Shown here piece by piece: positions 1 through 11,524 of a stretch of 64,000 nucleotides of DNA. Every line of letters begins with the position of its first letter. Within the stretch, counting starts at the first letter, position 1. Source of the stretch: Macrosoma leucophasiata. Its lineage: Eukaryota > Arthropoda > Insecta > Lepidoptera > Hedylidae. Both the position numbers and the translations under genes were made by a program. The notes beneath the pieces are model-generated. The model was not told the origin of the DNA, did not search any database, and saw nothing but the letters and a program-made list of their open reading frames with translations. The stretch is from NCBI GenBank assembly GCA_036365455.1, contig JAWQUS010000017.1, positions 6,634,001 through 6,698,000 on the forward strand. The letters are read 5' to 3'.

Positions 1-156
1 TTCCGGCACAGAGGCATAACACCTTCAGCCTCAGGAGTGGTAACGCATCTGTATTTTGACCTTGGTCTTTGTGTGGGTGTCTATAGGCTGCAGTCATCGC
101 TTAACATCAATGTTAACTGCATGCTTGTTTGCCACTTCCATTACATAAAAAAAAAG
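1..156 (+). mobile_element. R1 repeat, 3' half cut by window edge
   Basis: R1 is a SINE-like element: ACTGGTGGTAGAG at the 5' end, GGCGTAGGCACCACCGCATT inside, TGCATGCTTGTTTGCCAC near the 3' end, then an A-rich tail. This copy runs from TTCCGGCACAGAGGC to the tail. Confidence 0.8.
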
Positions 157-324
157 TAGGTAATTTACTTATAAACGATGTCAAAGAAAGATTCATAATT
201 ATATATTTATTATTTTTTGTTTCAGTTGCAAGTTTGGGGCGCCCCATTAATTTTTATGTATTCTTATATTAAAATCATTAAACCCTAATAGTTTCGGAAT
301 GAAGTGGCTGTCATATACAAATGG

Positions 325-480
325 ATAGAGAGATAGAGAGACAGAGAGAAATAGAGACAAAAAAAAGAAAGACAGAGAGACCGCGGCACAGAAATATAGA
401 AAGACATAGAGACAGCGATACAGAAAAAATAGAGACAGAGAGTCGGAAATACAGAGAGACAGAGCCACAGATACCGGCTA
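325..480 (+). repeat. GA-rich degenerate microsatellite
   Basis: Runs of AGAGACAGAGAGA and variants. The long minus-strand open frames here are a by-product of this composition. Confidence 0.85.
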
Positions 481-1189
481 CGGAACCCTAAAAACCAATA
501 CAAAATGAGTAGTAAGCGCATTTATTTCACAAGATGAAAGCATCACTATGCTAAAATTAGATGCATCTACGGATGAACAGCTTCAAATTACGGGTAGATG
601 TATGACTGATTTTTACAATTAACCCGGGATTTGAACTGAGAACGAATAAAGAATGAAAAATTAATGGTAAATATTTATGACGTAATCTCACGAGCAATTT
701 GTGAACGGTTTTCAAAGGTTAAGCCTGAATTTACGAATTGTAGAGCTCCAGTGACAGAGGCAACGCCGCATTCAACCTAATAAGCACTGAATGGTAATTT
801 TCAGTGATGTCGTGTTCCTGTTAGGTGATTATGTACGGTTTCTTCAATGTCGGTACAGAGGTGTAGGAACTTAGGTATTATAACAAAATAAACCTGTATG
901 TGAATGTTGGGACTGGTGTGTTGTGGTTTGCTGGTGTTATCTTTTATCACTGTCTTTAGTTGTTGATTTGTATACGTATATGCTTAAACAATACACTGAG
1001 TTTGTTTTCAATAAAGTTCTTCTCAGCACTGATTGCTCCAAACTCTCCACACTCGACCACAATCGTTTGGCAACGTTAACGTTAATGTGGTATTATTGGC
1101 TGCTTTTCTAGACCTCTAGCTTACTTTTGTTATCATCGTCATCATCATTCCAGCTAAAATACTTCCATAGCTGGATATAAATCTCCCCC

Positions 1190-1290
1190 AAAGATTGCTA
1201 CAACGAACGGTCCCGGGTCGCCCCCATCCAACAATTGTCCGCAATCATCAACTAAGAGCCGTCAGTTCTTCGAGTTATGAACTGCCTACT
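1190..1290 (-). mobile_element. LINE-tail-like fragment
   Basis: CAACGAACGGTCCCGGGTCG and CCCATCCAACAATTGTCC resemble 33,955-34,040 and the common lepidopteran LINE C-terminal complement. Diverged. Confidence 0.45.
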
Positions 1291-1529
1291 GTTACTCGAG
1301 TTTCGCTATCCGATAGAATATGTCGGTTACTTTGGTTTTCATGCGGAAGTTGCTGGCTTGTCTGGCTTATTGCCTGACAACCCTACTGGTAACACACACT
1401 GGTCAGGTCGAAAACCTTAGTCTTGAGACGTTACGGTCAGTTGGACGAAAAGATGTATCGTAGCTTCCCGAACGCTGTTCAACAGAATAGGATCCGGCGA
1501 TTGACCTAGCTGGCTGGACGGTTAGACCT

Positions 1530-2206
1530 GCTTTTGTTATACGACACGTATGATCAAAGCGAAGCATATAGAATAACTATTTACGAAACAGCATCCAATC
1601 ATATTTTTTTAATGACATCCCGATCTTGCTTTTCCGTTATGGCCTAAGTTACCATAAAGATTTTCATTTCGCGCCTCGTCGCATTCGTTTGCGAATTAAA
1701 ATATGCAAATGCGTGTTTTGTAATCCTAGTGTTTTTAACATTACTTACGTATATTACACATTTATTACGTATATTGCTCTCGTTGTTGCAGCAGGACCTC
1801 CTAACACAGGTATTATATACTAAAAAGGGGGTCTTCGCCACGGTTTAATATAAAACAACGATCTATCAAATAAAGAAATTTTATTTTTTTGTATTTTAAT
1901 TAACCGCGCCTGATTTGTAGGTCTAGCAAAAACCTCTACTCATAGAACAGCAAACAAAGCTATTTTACGATTTGCTTTTGTTATTCGACACGTATAATCA
2001 AATCGAAGGAAATTGACAAAACAGCATCCGAGAATGCAATATCCCAACTCGTTTTTTTATTCAAATGACATTCCGATATTGCATTCCCGGTAAGGCAGTT
2101 ACCAGAAAGATTTCCATTTCGCGCCTCGGCGCATTTGGTTGCGCATTAAAATATGCAACAGCGGCTGTTTTCTGTAAATCTTGTGTTTTTAACATTAGTC
2201 ACGTAG
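1530..2206 (+). repeat. Diverged direct repeat, 440-bp spacing
   Basis: 1,530-1,757 and 1,972-2,206 share ordered blocks: TTTGTTAT-CGACACGTAT, AAACAGCATCC, TTTCGCGCCTCG and AATTAAAATATGCAA/ATTAAAATATGCAA, GTGTTTTTAACATTA. Origin unknown. Confidence 0.75.
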
Positions 2207-2209
2207 ATA

Positions 2210-4470
2210 TGCTTTGGTTGGTGTATGTTTATATAGGTATTTATTTAGCAGAACTAGAATGGGATAGGTCGAAATTTTGCGACAACATGAACAATGTTCA
2301 TTGTTCATACACATACCTGTCATTGTTCTAAATTTTAAGGTACAAAAGAGAGAAAAGGTGAATTAGGGGTGGTCGGATCAAATAAATAATAATTTATATT
2401 TATAATTGGTGATTGAATTCCGATAACTGATGAGCGTAAGTAGTGATATAATCAGCACTACGACCAACTGCTTGAGTCAACAGTGAGTTACAACCCTAGC
2501 ATCTGTTATCGGATTGCTCTTTCTGTAGTGTCCCTACTATTTAATTTGACCATACGTTTGAAAGAAAAACCAAGCAAGCAAGCATTAATAAAGCAACTTA
2601 AATTCTACTGTCAACTGTAGTTTTTTGGAGTCCTTTCCAAAATACTAATTTTTAAAACCTTTTACTCTTTAAAGTTAAACGTATCTATCACTTGGGTCGG
2701 GATGAAAACAAAGTACGAGTAACATGAACAGATCCCAACTTCGAAATCGAGCCAATTGATTCTATGAGAGTTTAAAAAACCATTGGCAAATATGAAACAA
2801 AAAACACACATAAAATATACACATAGCACACGGCGTGTTTTATGAGCGCAGACGATGCGCGTATTAGGAATGCGCTTCTTCGGTGCTGTCGACGCTGATT
2901 GTTGCGTTTGCATTGATGATCGTGTTTGAAGCGATAAAAACGCGCGTACAAAAGACTCAACCGAATTCATTGTGCAACTGGAGCCTGGAGGAGTCTCTGA
3001 TCAAAACGCAAAGGCTACGAGCGAATACAGCACATATACGCGCAGTAGATGCGCTTTTCACGATCGCCCCGTGTGCTTAGGTTACAAGGTTGGTTGGTTG
3101 GTTGGCCTAAAGTAATCAGAATGTCCAAGAAAAGTCCTGACTCAGTACTTTTTGAAATGTGCTTTTTGCATGACATACTTAATCTTAGTAAATATCTCTT
3201 CAACATTGACTTAAGTCTCAATTAGCCGCGTTTTATTCTTTTCGTTTAAATGGCTCGCATTTTGCTGGAAGTCTTTTAGCATGATACGTCTTCGATATTT
3301 GCACCTGCCATTTTCACCGGCATATAATGGCATAGCGTTTGATATCCATTCTTAATGTTTGTGATGCAATGGACAACTTTGTCGAAATTGCAGCCAAACG
3401 TGCACATTTCGTTTGTGTTAGTGACATTATGATAACATATTGTTGGCAAAATATGGATATTCTACTACGATGTGCAGTAAGTTTTGAAATGGAACTGCCT
3501 ATAGTGTTTATACTTACAATAATAATTGACAATCGCATAAACGATAGAAAGGAAAATATCAAATGCTCGCCTTTTGAGATGAAAGATCGGTTTATAGACA
3601 AATCTTTCAAAATGACATTTAGGTTTTTTAAACTATTTCTTCTTAAAGTCTTTCCTTTGAGAGATAGAAACTTCCAAGTGATAAAATGTGTGCTCCTCTA
3701 ACTTTTGAAAGAAGTGAGAGAAATATCTAAAAAAAAATATATGTTGTAGTGTTGAAAGAGGTATTTTTAATAGTTTTCGATATATGATAAAAATTTCAAA
3801 AATACCAATAAAAAATTAGGTTTTCGGAGCTTTGGCTGATAGTGTGTGTCTGTCAATAGTTTCGCGCTCGCGCTTGCAAGATCGGCTCAGTTGGAATGTG
3901 ACACTTTTTCATGCGTGCATTGATTTATGTATCACGTCAAAAAATATTACTTGCTTCTACGAAAACCTCCAGGGGCGAGTCCGGCTCGCATTTGGCCGCT
4001 TTTTCTGTGCAAGCTTTGCCTTGTAAATAAATTCCGAGATTAAATACCTATACATATATTCTGCTGGTATCTTTTATATTTAGTGAGTCGCTCAAGCTTG
4101 TGAGTTTAATAACTCGTTATAAAATAATTCACTATCTACTTTTAAAAAAATGATGGTTAATATTTATGACAAATTATTCCTAACTTTTGTTGGTTTGTTT
4201 AAAATTTTGCACATAGCAGGACTAAGTTTGCCGGATTAGCTTGTTTTAAATAAAATGATATTTACACTTATATTTCTAAAACGAACTGTTTTGCATCTGC
4301 GCGAGAAATTACTACTTGTAACGTGATACCTACGCTACGCTCACAACCTTTATTTTATCATGATAAAAATGAATTGCCTTTTTTCCACTAAAATTCCCAA
4401 GCTTTCATGAATTACTGTTCGAAATATACTGCCCTCTAATTTAGCAAACCGACGAGTAGGTACATAGGTA
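2210..4470. other. No recognisable gene
   Basis: AT-rich DNA. The longest unassigned frame is 3339-3701 (+, 120 codons, no homology recognised, overlapped by an equally open minus frame), so it is not called. Confidence 0.5.
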
Positions 4471-5197
4471 TCTTTTTTTAATGTAATAAAAGTGGCAAAC
4501 AAGCACGCAGTTCACATTGATGTTAAGTGATGACTGCAGCTTACAGACACCCACACAATGACCAAAGGTCACAATGCAGATACGTTGCCACTCCTGAGGC
4601 CTAAGGTGTGATTCTTTGCCAGAAATTCCAGGGCCGTACATTACCACCTGACCGGAACACGTTAGTACTGAGCACTACCATTTAGTAGCAAGTATATTAG
4701 GTAGGGGAGTATAGGGGGAGAACGGTCTTAACATCTCACCGACCCCAATTGTCAACCTCACCTGCACGCGCTGGTGGTTCGTATGAATAGCTGGCGGCAG
4801 TGGCTTCGGCTGCTGTGGTGCTCCCTGCTAGATAACGGACGAGGCTCTGGCGACCGAGCAATGGTGGTATAACCATACACGCGTCGGGCAACCGGTTGGA
4901 AGAGGCTTCAGCGGCCTTGGGACCAAATACCCCTAAAATGACTGGTGCAGAAGGCAAGGGGAAACCACTGCACTATATTCCCTAGTAAAGTCAGATGGAA
5001 AAGTCAAAAATAGGCACGGCCCCGAGTGCCCGGCGTCCCTTAAATGGGACAGGGGTGCGAAGAATCTTCGGGTAGAAACAAAACAAAACAATTCCACGCG
5101 GCTGCGGACCGATGGAACGTGGAATGTCCGCAGCCTGCTGCGACCCGAAAAAGTACCTAACCTTGTAAAGGAGATAAAACGCCTAAAGATAGAGGTC

Positions 5198-5932
5198 ATG
5201 GGACTGAGCGACGTTAGATGGAAAGGCAATGGAAAGCACACCATAGATGAAGATCATGTCCTCTACTATTCAGGTTCCGACGAATCATCCAATATGTACG
5301 GTGTAGGAGTGGTTATTAACGTGAGAACAGTTAAAGGTAATATTGACTTCATTGCCAAATCCAACCGCACTGTTATGCTCCACATTGAAGCACACCCGAG
5401 AAACATCAACATCGTTTTGGTATATGCGCCAACTACCGACAAGCCCGACCAGGAAGTAAATGATTTATATGGTGATGTAGAGCAACTGTTAAGTGCTACG
5501 AAAAAACATGAAATCAACATTGTCATGGGAGATATGAATGCGAAAGTGGGGGAGGGGGAAGTCCAAGGAGTCGTCGGGAAGTACGGGTTAGGGGAAAGGA
5601 ATGACAGAGGCGACACACTGGTCCAGTTCTGTCAAGAAAAGGATTTAGTGGTCGCAAATACATTTTTTAAACTACCAGCCAGAAGACTGTATACGTGGAC
5701 GTCACCTCGCCATACTCACCAAAACATAGTCCGCAATCAAATCGACTATCTAATGATCAACAGTCGCTTCAGAAACTGTATTAAAAGTGTAAAAACTTAC
5801 CCTGGGGCTGACATAAATTCGGATCACAATCCCGTAATCGCTAAACTAAGCTGCGTTTTAAAACAAATGACAAAAATTCGGCGCCGAGAAGAATCGACAT
5901 TCAAAAGTTACGTGACAAAGCGATCAGACTAG
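5198..5932 (+). pseudogene. LINE endonuclease domain (APE type)
   Basis: Part of the LINE ORF. GTWNVRSLL just upstream of the first Met is the N-terminal endonuclease motif, and the same frame is open from about 5,090, so the Met at 5198 is not the true start. GLSDVRWKG, VYAPTT, GDMNAKVG (metal and phosphate binding), DYLMI and NSDHNPV (catalytic Asp-His) appear in the expected order. The frame is lost at about 5,885. It would nick target DNA to prime reverse transcription. Confidence 0.85.
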
Positions 5933-5937
5933 AAGCG

Positions 5938-6243
5938 ATGGATGAGATCAATGAGTGGGCTTCTAAGGCGAAAGAGGAGATCTCAGAATCAGTTGAGGAA
6001 AACTGGCGTCAACTGTTAACTGAACTTATAAGAGTGTCCTGCGAGCACCTTAAACCGGGAAAATGGAAACCAAAACAAGTGTGGATGACGGACAAAATCT
6101 ATCAACTTATGGAAGAGAGAAGATTACACAAACCCTCTTATAGTATCAAATATGAGGAACTTGACAAAAGTGTGAGAAGATTGGTTCGTCATACTAGAGA
6201 CACATGGTACCAGAGCAAATGCGAATGTATAAGAACTCCTTAA
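5938..6243 (+). pseudogene. LINE linker region between EN and RT
   Basis: Reads as a lysine- and tryptophan-rich segment (WKPKQVWMTDKIYQLMEERR) normally found between endonuclease and RT domains of RTE-like elements. It lies in frame 1 relative to frame 2 of the endonuclease, showing a frameshift. No catalytic motif is expected here. Confidence 0.65.
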
Positions 6244-6262
6244 AAAGCACGATGCGTTCAAT

Positions 6263-6907
6263 ATGCATAAGGAAATAAAAATGATGATCGGTCGTAATCA
6301 CGTATTTTACAATTTGGTGGATGACAACAACCTGCCTGTTTTGGGTCTTTCAGCGAAGAAAGCTGTTTGGAAAGATTACATCAGAACCATGTTTGCAGAT
6401 GAATCCAGAAGTACAATACAGACAACCTTTAGCAATGATGGGCCCGCTATACTCAAGGACGAAGTTTGGAATGTACTGTGCAAAGCTAAAGTAGGAAAAT
6501 CTGCAGGCCCAGATGATGTCTACATCGAGATTCTCAAGCTTATCGACGAGAAGAACGTGGATACCTTGGTCAAATTATTTAACCTTGTGTATGATACTGG
6601 GGAACTGCCTGATGATTGGTTGAAATCGGTTTTTATTACTCTCCCATAGAAGAAGAACCCGAAAAAATGTGAAGAATTCAGAACGATAAGCCTTATGAGC
6701 CAAGTGTTAAAACTGTTCCTAAACATTATACATAAACGCATCAGAATCAAGTGCGACGAACAACTGGGAGATAGCCAATTTGGATTCCGATCTGGAGTGG
6801 GCACAAGAGAAGCTCTATTTGCGGTGCAGGTACTGGTGCAGAAATGCAAAGATATGCAACAGGACGTCTTTCTCTGTTTCATCGATTACGAAAAAGCGTT
6901 TGATTGA
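6263..6907 (+). pseudogene. LINE reverse transcriptase, fingers and palm start
   Basis: AGPDDVYIEILK, then a TAG stop at 6647-6649, then FRTISLMSQVLK, FGFRSGVGTREA and CFIDYEKAFD (palm motif A with catalytic Asp) in the same frame. A TGA follows directly after motif A at 6905. The two stops and the deletion that follows preclude function. Confidence 0.8.
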
Positions 6908-7055
6908 GTACTTCACGACCGCATGGCACTATTCTTAAGCGACATCGGACTAGATGATAAAGACATAAGGATCATTCGAAACCTCTACTGGAACCAAAAG
7001 GCTACCGGCACCGATACTCTTTAACCTCTATTCGGAATCGATTATCGCAGAGGCA

Positions 7056-8080
7056 TTGGAGGGACTAAGGGGTGGTGTACAAGTGAACGGACGGTATATT
7101 AACAACCTCCGCTATGCCGATGACACCGTCCTAATAGCGTCCACAGCGTCTGAGCTGCAGGAAATTGTTAACCGGGTAAATGAGTGTAGCCTGAGAGCCG
7201 GCCTTAGAATGAATGTCAACAAAACCAAAGTCATGATCATCTCAAAGACACCAAGTGCCGACCCTGGTACCACTGTGGAAGGTAAACGATTGGAACCGGT
7301 GCACAAGTATAAATACCTAGGCACATGGATGGATGATATCTGGCAGAGCGATCTTGAGGTCTCTCGAATAGAAATAGCCCGTAGTGCATTCAATTCTATG
7401 AGAAAGGTACTATGCGGTCGTCAGTTAAAGATGTCCCTAGGCGTACGGTTGTTACAGTGCTATATATGGCCTATACTATTGTATGGATGTGAGGCCTGGA
7501 CAATTAAAGAGCACTTGCGGAAACGAATTGAAGCCTTTGAAATGTGGACCTACAGACGCATGCTGGTTATTAGCTGGACACACAAAGTGACAAACGAAGA
7601 AGTTCTCCGTCGAGCTGGTCAGAAGCGCCAAATCATGCAAACCATCAAACAGAGAAAAGTTGGTTATTTAGGTCATATTATGCGACATGACAGATATAGG
7701 TCGCGCCAGGTAAAAAGAACGCTGGCGGTCAAGCTGCGCAGTAGACGATTTATCGATCTATTTGGTGGTATGAGGTGCGGGATTTTCAATCTGCCTACCA
7801 ATACACGAAACCGCAAGCGAAAGCTAGATCAAAAATAAACCAATAGGGCTAGTACTTTCGTGCGCGAGTGTACCGATGCGCGAACACATCCCTTCTACTT
7901 TCTTCCAGCGTTCTTTTTACGTGGCGCGACCTATACCAACTGCTGCAACTTATAATGATGGGCAAAGTGGCTGGAAAAAGACCAGTAGGCCGAAGAAAAA
8001 AGTCGTGGCTACGCAATATTCGCGAGGGGACCGGCATCAACAGCGCCGCTGAAATATTTCGTCTCGCGAAGGACAGATAA
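7056..8080 (+). pseudogene. LINE RT motif C and C-terminal region, split by a MITE
   Basis: LRYADDTVLIA (7,107-7,139) is RT motif C with the YADD catalytic pair. The thumb region contains PILLYGCEAWTI and AFEMWTYRRML, a classic LINE C-terminus. The frame runs to RHDRY at 7,696, is interrupted by the R2 MITE (7697-7933), and resumes with QLLQL and KRPVGRRKKSWLRNI to a stop near 8,080. Removing the MITE plus one TA restores a continuous frame. Confidence 0.82.
7697..7933 (+). mobile_element. R2 MITE, TA duplication (copy in LINE)
   Basis: 237-bp element with about 28-bp terminal inverted repeats starting TAGGTCGCGCCA, flanked by TA (7695-7696, 7934-7935). It has no coding capacity. The TA duplication and inverted ends suggest mobilisation by a Tc1/mariner-type transposase; this is inference. 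The second copy is at 41,386-41,623 in the opposite orientation. Confidence 0.85.
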
Positions 8081-8715
8081 AAGTTTTCCGAACTGACAGC
8101 CAACCTTCACTTGTTGGAGAGGCACTAAAAGAAGAAGAAGATATTAGGTAATGCGCGAGTTCCGTCACTGGAGCTCTACATTTTTTTCTTTCTTTTTCAT
8201 AAGACTGTTATCATAATGTGAATGCATTCAAATATTTTAATATTTAGTTGCAAATGCATGGTATAGCATATATTACTTAGTATCATAGCCTCTTACGTCT
8301 TCAGAAGTTACTTCTTACTTACAGAAGTTACTCTGACGTGTCCTCGGTCTATCGATACAATTATCGATAAGCCGGGTACTACCCTTCGCAGGAAATCGTC
8401 TTGAATAGCCAATCGCGTCGGAGCGGGGATTTTTCTCTGCCCATTTGAATTTGAACGCGTTCTTAATGAGAGGGAATTGCCTTTTGACGATATTACTCTC
8501 TCAATTCCAGTCTTATTGAATTTGTGCCTCCGATATCGTTCTCGCCTTTATGCCACTTCTACCTATTTATTCTATTCATTTCCGCGATAGAAAAAGATGG
8601 ATGGGTTTCAGGGAAATCAAACGTTTTGAGCTAAGAAAGTAGGGGTTTTTTTTGTAACGCAAGTGGCGAATCAGCATACACTTAACATAGACGGTAAGTG
8701 AATAGACATCAGATC

Positions 8716-9003
8716 TACTGGTGGTAGAGTTCCATTGTAGGAGCTCTAGGGCGTAGGCACCACCGCATTACCTAATTTATCTGCCGCTAAATGGTTGTGT
8801 TCTGCACTACCGTGTTCCGGTTAGATGGTAATGCATGGCCCCGTTATAACTATCACAGAGACACGACATCTAAGGTCTCAGGGGTGGTAACGCATCTGCA
8901 TTTCACCTCTAATCTTTCTGTGGGTGTCTATAGGCTGCAGTTGTCACTTAACATCAATGTGAACTGCATGCTTGTTTGCCACCTTCGTAACATTAAAAAA
9001 ACA
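8716..9003 (+). mobile_element. R1 repeat, full length
   Basis: Complete 288-bp copy of the subfamily with CCGGTTAGATGGTAATG and ACTATCACAGAGACA, ending in an A-rich tail. A reversed 5' fragment (9,020-9,090) follows. Confidence 0.87.
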
Positions 9004-9243
9004 CAAGAACCAGAGGTTAAATAGTGCTGAACACTACGGCGACAGGTAAATTATGTAATGCGGTTTTGCCTACGCCTAGGAGCTCTGACACTGGAACTGT
9101 GTGTGCATTTAATGAGGGATGGGAAATCAAGCTTTTTGAGCTACAAAAGGGAAATAGGATGAAAGATTAAAGGCCTATATGGGTCTCATCACACACTCAC
9201 TTGTTCTTTTGGTCATTCATTTATTTTTATAAAAGTGCGTGAA

Positions 9244-9475
9244 TGTATATTCACGCCAAGTGGCTTACGGGGTAGGCAAAGAGTGTAGAGCGCCAGATAT
9301 CCCAATCCTTACACACCTCCCGTGCTTCATCCAAAAATGTTCTGTCTTCAAAAGGGTTTGAGAACTGACACGGGGAAAGTTTCCTTGTCATAATTATATT
9401 ACCCGTGAAATACCACGAGTTTGCTTCATTAGGCAGGCAAACGCCTGTTATTAATGAAATGGACGTCATTATGTT
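9244..9475 (-). mobile_element. LINE tail fragment
   Basis: GGGGTAGGCAAAGAGTGTAG and GCGCCAGATATCCCAATCC match the end of the 34,177 element; the rest is diverged. Confidence 0.68.
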
Positions 9476-9643
9476 AGCTTGCTACATATAAATGGCAGGC
9501 GCGTTAAATAAATTCATATGAGTCAGTATAGCTATACGGCTGTATTGATGCCATCAAAAAGTTGTGCCTTTAACAAACGTCATAAAGCGGTTCATTGAAT
9601 ATATCTATCTCTACCTACCGAGTTTAGAGTATGTAGACTTAAC

Positions 9644-9760
9644 AGTCAAAATAAAGTGGCTGTGACATACGGATGGACGGACAGACACACAGACAGACAT
9701 GATGAGATTCATCATAAGGGTTCCGTTTTTTTGCCATTTGGCTACAAAACCCTTAAAACA
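9644..9760 (+). repeat. R7 repeat
   Basis: AAAGTGGCTGTGACATACGG, (ACAGACAG)-like run, then GGGTTCCGTTTTTTTGCC. R7 copies share GGTTCCGT and runs of GTCYGTCC or their complement. Confidence 0.6.
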
Positions 9761-9869
9761 CAAACTTTAAACTACATGGATACCAGAAATTTTTTTTTGT
9801 TTACTATTTGTATAAAACTGATGCGGGTTGCATACCGAAAGCTTTTTTACATAGGCTTTTTTTCGTGGA

Positions 9870-10318
9870 CACCCGCTGTCCGGGAGAATAGACGGCGAGT
9901 AGTGTGGGACTCATACTCCTTAAAACCCCGCGGTGTTTCGACTCGTCGGCGGGGTCACGCGAACGCTTTCAAACACATCCGCGACCCCGCGGCTGCTCGT
10001 TTCCGAATCCTCCACTTTTGAGCACGTTTGAGCACTTTGGCTCCAACCAAAGCATTTGATAAGCGGATCACCTGCACGCCAGCCAGGTCGGGACCCTTCT
10101 CCGTCCGGGCGACGGACGTCCCATAGTCCGACGCCCGGAGGTCCCTGCCCGGACCACTCGCAACACCAGACGTCCCAAGAGGGGGTTAACGGGCACACAG
10201 TTCGGCCCCGCGGATCGCGAGCGTCGAAAGCGTTCGAGCCTCAGCCGCCCTGGCGCAGCCACACTACGACCCTACGGCAGGACTACCGTTAGCCGGCTGG
10301 GGGTAACCGGGATGGGAA
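9870..10318 (+). other. GC-rich block, probable retroelement remnant
   Basis: About 450 bp clearly richer in GC than its surroundings, with no long credible frame. It ends GGGGGTAACCGGGATGGGAA, reminiscent of non-LTR element sequence. Not identified. Confidence 0.45.
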
Positions 10319-10340
10319 GGTTTAAAAGGTAAGAAAAATG

Positions 10341-10638
10341 TTTACTGATTGTAGTTTCTGTGGCGAAGTTCATATAGCACAGATACTGCATTATGTACCT
10401 TACATAACTTAACGCCTGCAATCCACGAAACGGAAGGTTAAAAGTTGAAGAGATAAATGCATACTATCAACCGTCGATGGCTCCAGCAAATTGATTAACT
10501 GCGAGGGTGGAACTTAACTTCCAGGAAATAAAAAAATCACAATAGTACTTACTATTGTGATTTTTCTAAAGTTATGTGAGGTACATAATGCAGTATCTGT
10601 GCTATAAGAACTTCGCCGCAGAAACTACAATCAGTAAA
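10341..10638. mobile_element. Fold-back element with 70-bp inverted ends
   Basis: 10341-10410 and 10569-10638 are inverted copies with only a few mismatches (TTTACTGATTGTAGTTTCTG at one end, its complement at the other). The centre contains a second, perfect 16-bp inverted repeat at 10532-10547/10550-10565. Confidence 0.85.
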
Positions 10639-10659
10639 AATAAAGTTGATAAAAAGCTT

Positions 10660-11015
10660 GTTTTTTTATATTATTTCGCATTAACACATGCTTGTGAAAA
10701 TATATTTTATTTTTAAAGAAAAATGGAAAGAAAAATGTGACTTCAGGCGAGACTCGAACTCGCGACCTACTGGGAATCTAGTCCAGCCGCTCTTCCAATT
10801 GAGCTACTGAAGCCCTGCCCGATTTGTCAAATCTTTCCTTCACATCTATTGCATTGCTTTATGGTAGCAGCAGCGCCATCTATTACCAACTATGCTAGTT
10901 AGGCAATCGATATAATAGACTTTTCAATTTATTCAGACTAGATTCCCAGTAGGTCGCGAGTTCGAGCCTCGCCTGAAGTCAAATTTTTTCTTTCCATTTT
11001 TCTTTTAAAATAAAA
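10660..11015. mobile_element. Composite inverted SC SINE pair with 20-bp flanking duplication
   Basis: A minus-strand tRNA-headed SC copy (10,660-10,880) is followed by a truncated plus-strand SC (10,933-11,015), making arms of about 75 bp. The pair is bounded by ATAAAGTTGATAAAAAGCTT (10640-10659) and the same sequence with one change (11010-11029), suggesting one insertion event or a local duplication. Confidence 0.72.
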
Positions 11016-11309
11016 TTGATAAAAAGCTTTTTACCACAAAACACCACTTAAATAACAATTTGTACAAAAGTGAAAGTATACAAAATATCCGCTTCCACAG
11101 AGCCGCTTAATCTCTCCAAGTGGTGTCACGTAGCCCGCCAAATTTACAATATTAGAGTGTCAGAGTTAATTACAGGATCGGAGCTAATCTAGCTGTATTG
11201 CCCTGGAAGTTTCGCGAACATACCGTACTTTATTGACGCGAGGACTCTTCACACATGACCGTACGCTTACGTTTAATTTCGCTTTTATTTTACACTTTTC
11301 TTTATTTGA

Positions 11310-11480
11310 TGGTGGTGGCAAACAAGTATGCATTTCGATGGATGTTAAGAGACGACTGCAGTTATAGACATCTTCAGAATAACCAGAGATCAAATCGTAA
11401 ATGCGTTGCCACCCCTAGGGACTGATTTTTTTTGCCTCTGTGATAGTTATTGCGGGGCCATAATACATTATCATACATTG
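11310..11480 (-). mobile_element. R1 repeat fragment
   Basis: 3' half, minus: GGTGGCAAACAAGTATGCAT to GCGGGGCCATAATAC; diverged. Confidence 0.75.
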
Positions 11481-11524
11481 GTATATCTCGGATTTCTTTA
11501 TATTTCCAATGTTATTAAGAAACT

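Larger units (their letters stand above)
4704..8140 (+). mobile_element. Near full-length RTE-like LINE, inactivated
   Basis: Non-LTR retrotransposon of about 3.2 kb without its nested insert. It is flanked by a 10-bp target-site duplication ATATTAGGTA (4694-4703 and 8141-8150) and ends in a short (GAA)n tail, as RTE-type elements do. The order is apurinic-type endonuclease (about 5,090-5,880), linker, reverse transcriptase (about 6,260-7,160), then the C-terminal thumb and basic tail (to 8,080). Frameshifts near 5,885 and 6,243, in-frame stops at 6,647 and 6,905, and a deletion around 7,000 that removes part of the RT palm show that it is dead. It inserted into a minus-strand R1 copy. The RTE assignment is by resemblance; a related clade is possible. 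Confidence 0.82.
4478..8192 (-). mobile_element. R1 repeat split by the LINE
   Basis: R1 pieces 4,478-4,703 and 8,151-8,192 are in minus orientation on either side of the LINE. About 15 bp are missing after the insertion point. Confidence 0.85.

Noticed and set aside
247..521. Long minus-strand open frames in the GA-rich stretch
   Set aside because: Low-complexity leucine/serine repeats produced by the microsatellite; no start context, motifs or splice partners.
3339..3701. 120-codon frame as a novel gene
   Set aside because: No recognisable motif, signal or splice structure, and a 98-codon frame overlaps it on the other strand; expected by chance in this composition.
9920..10292. Frames in the GC-rich block near 10 kb
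   Set aside because: Proline/arginine-rich translations on both strands with no domain; probably a composition effect.
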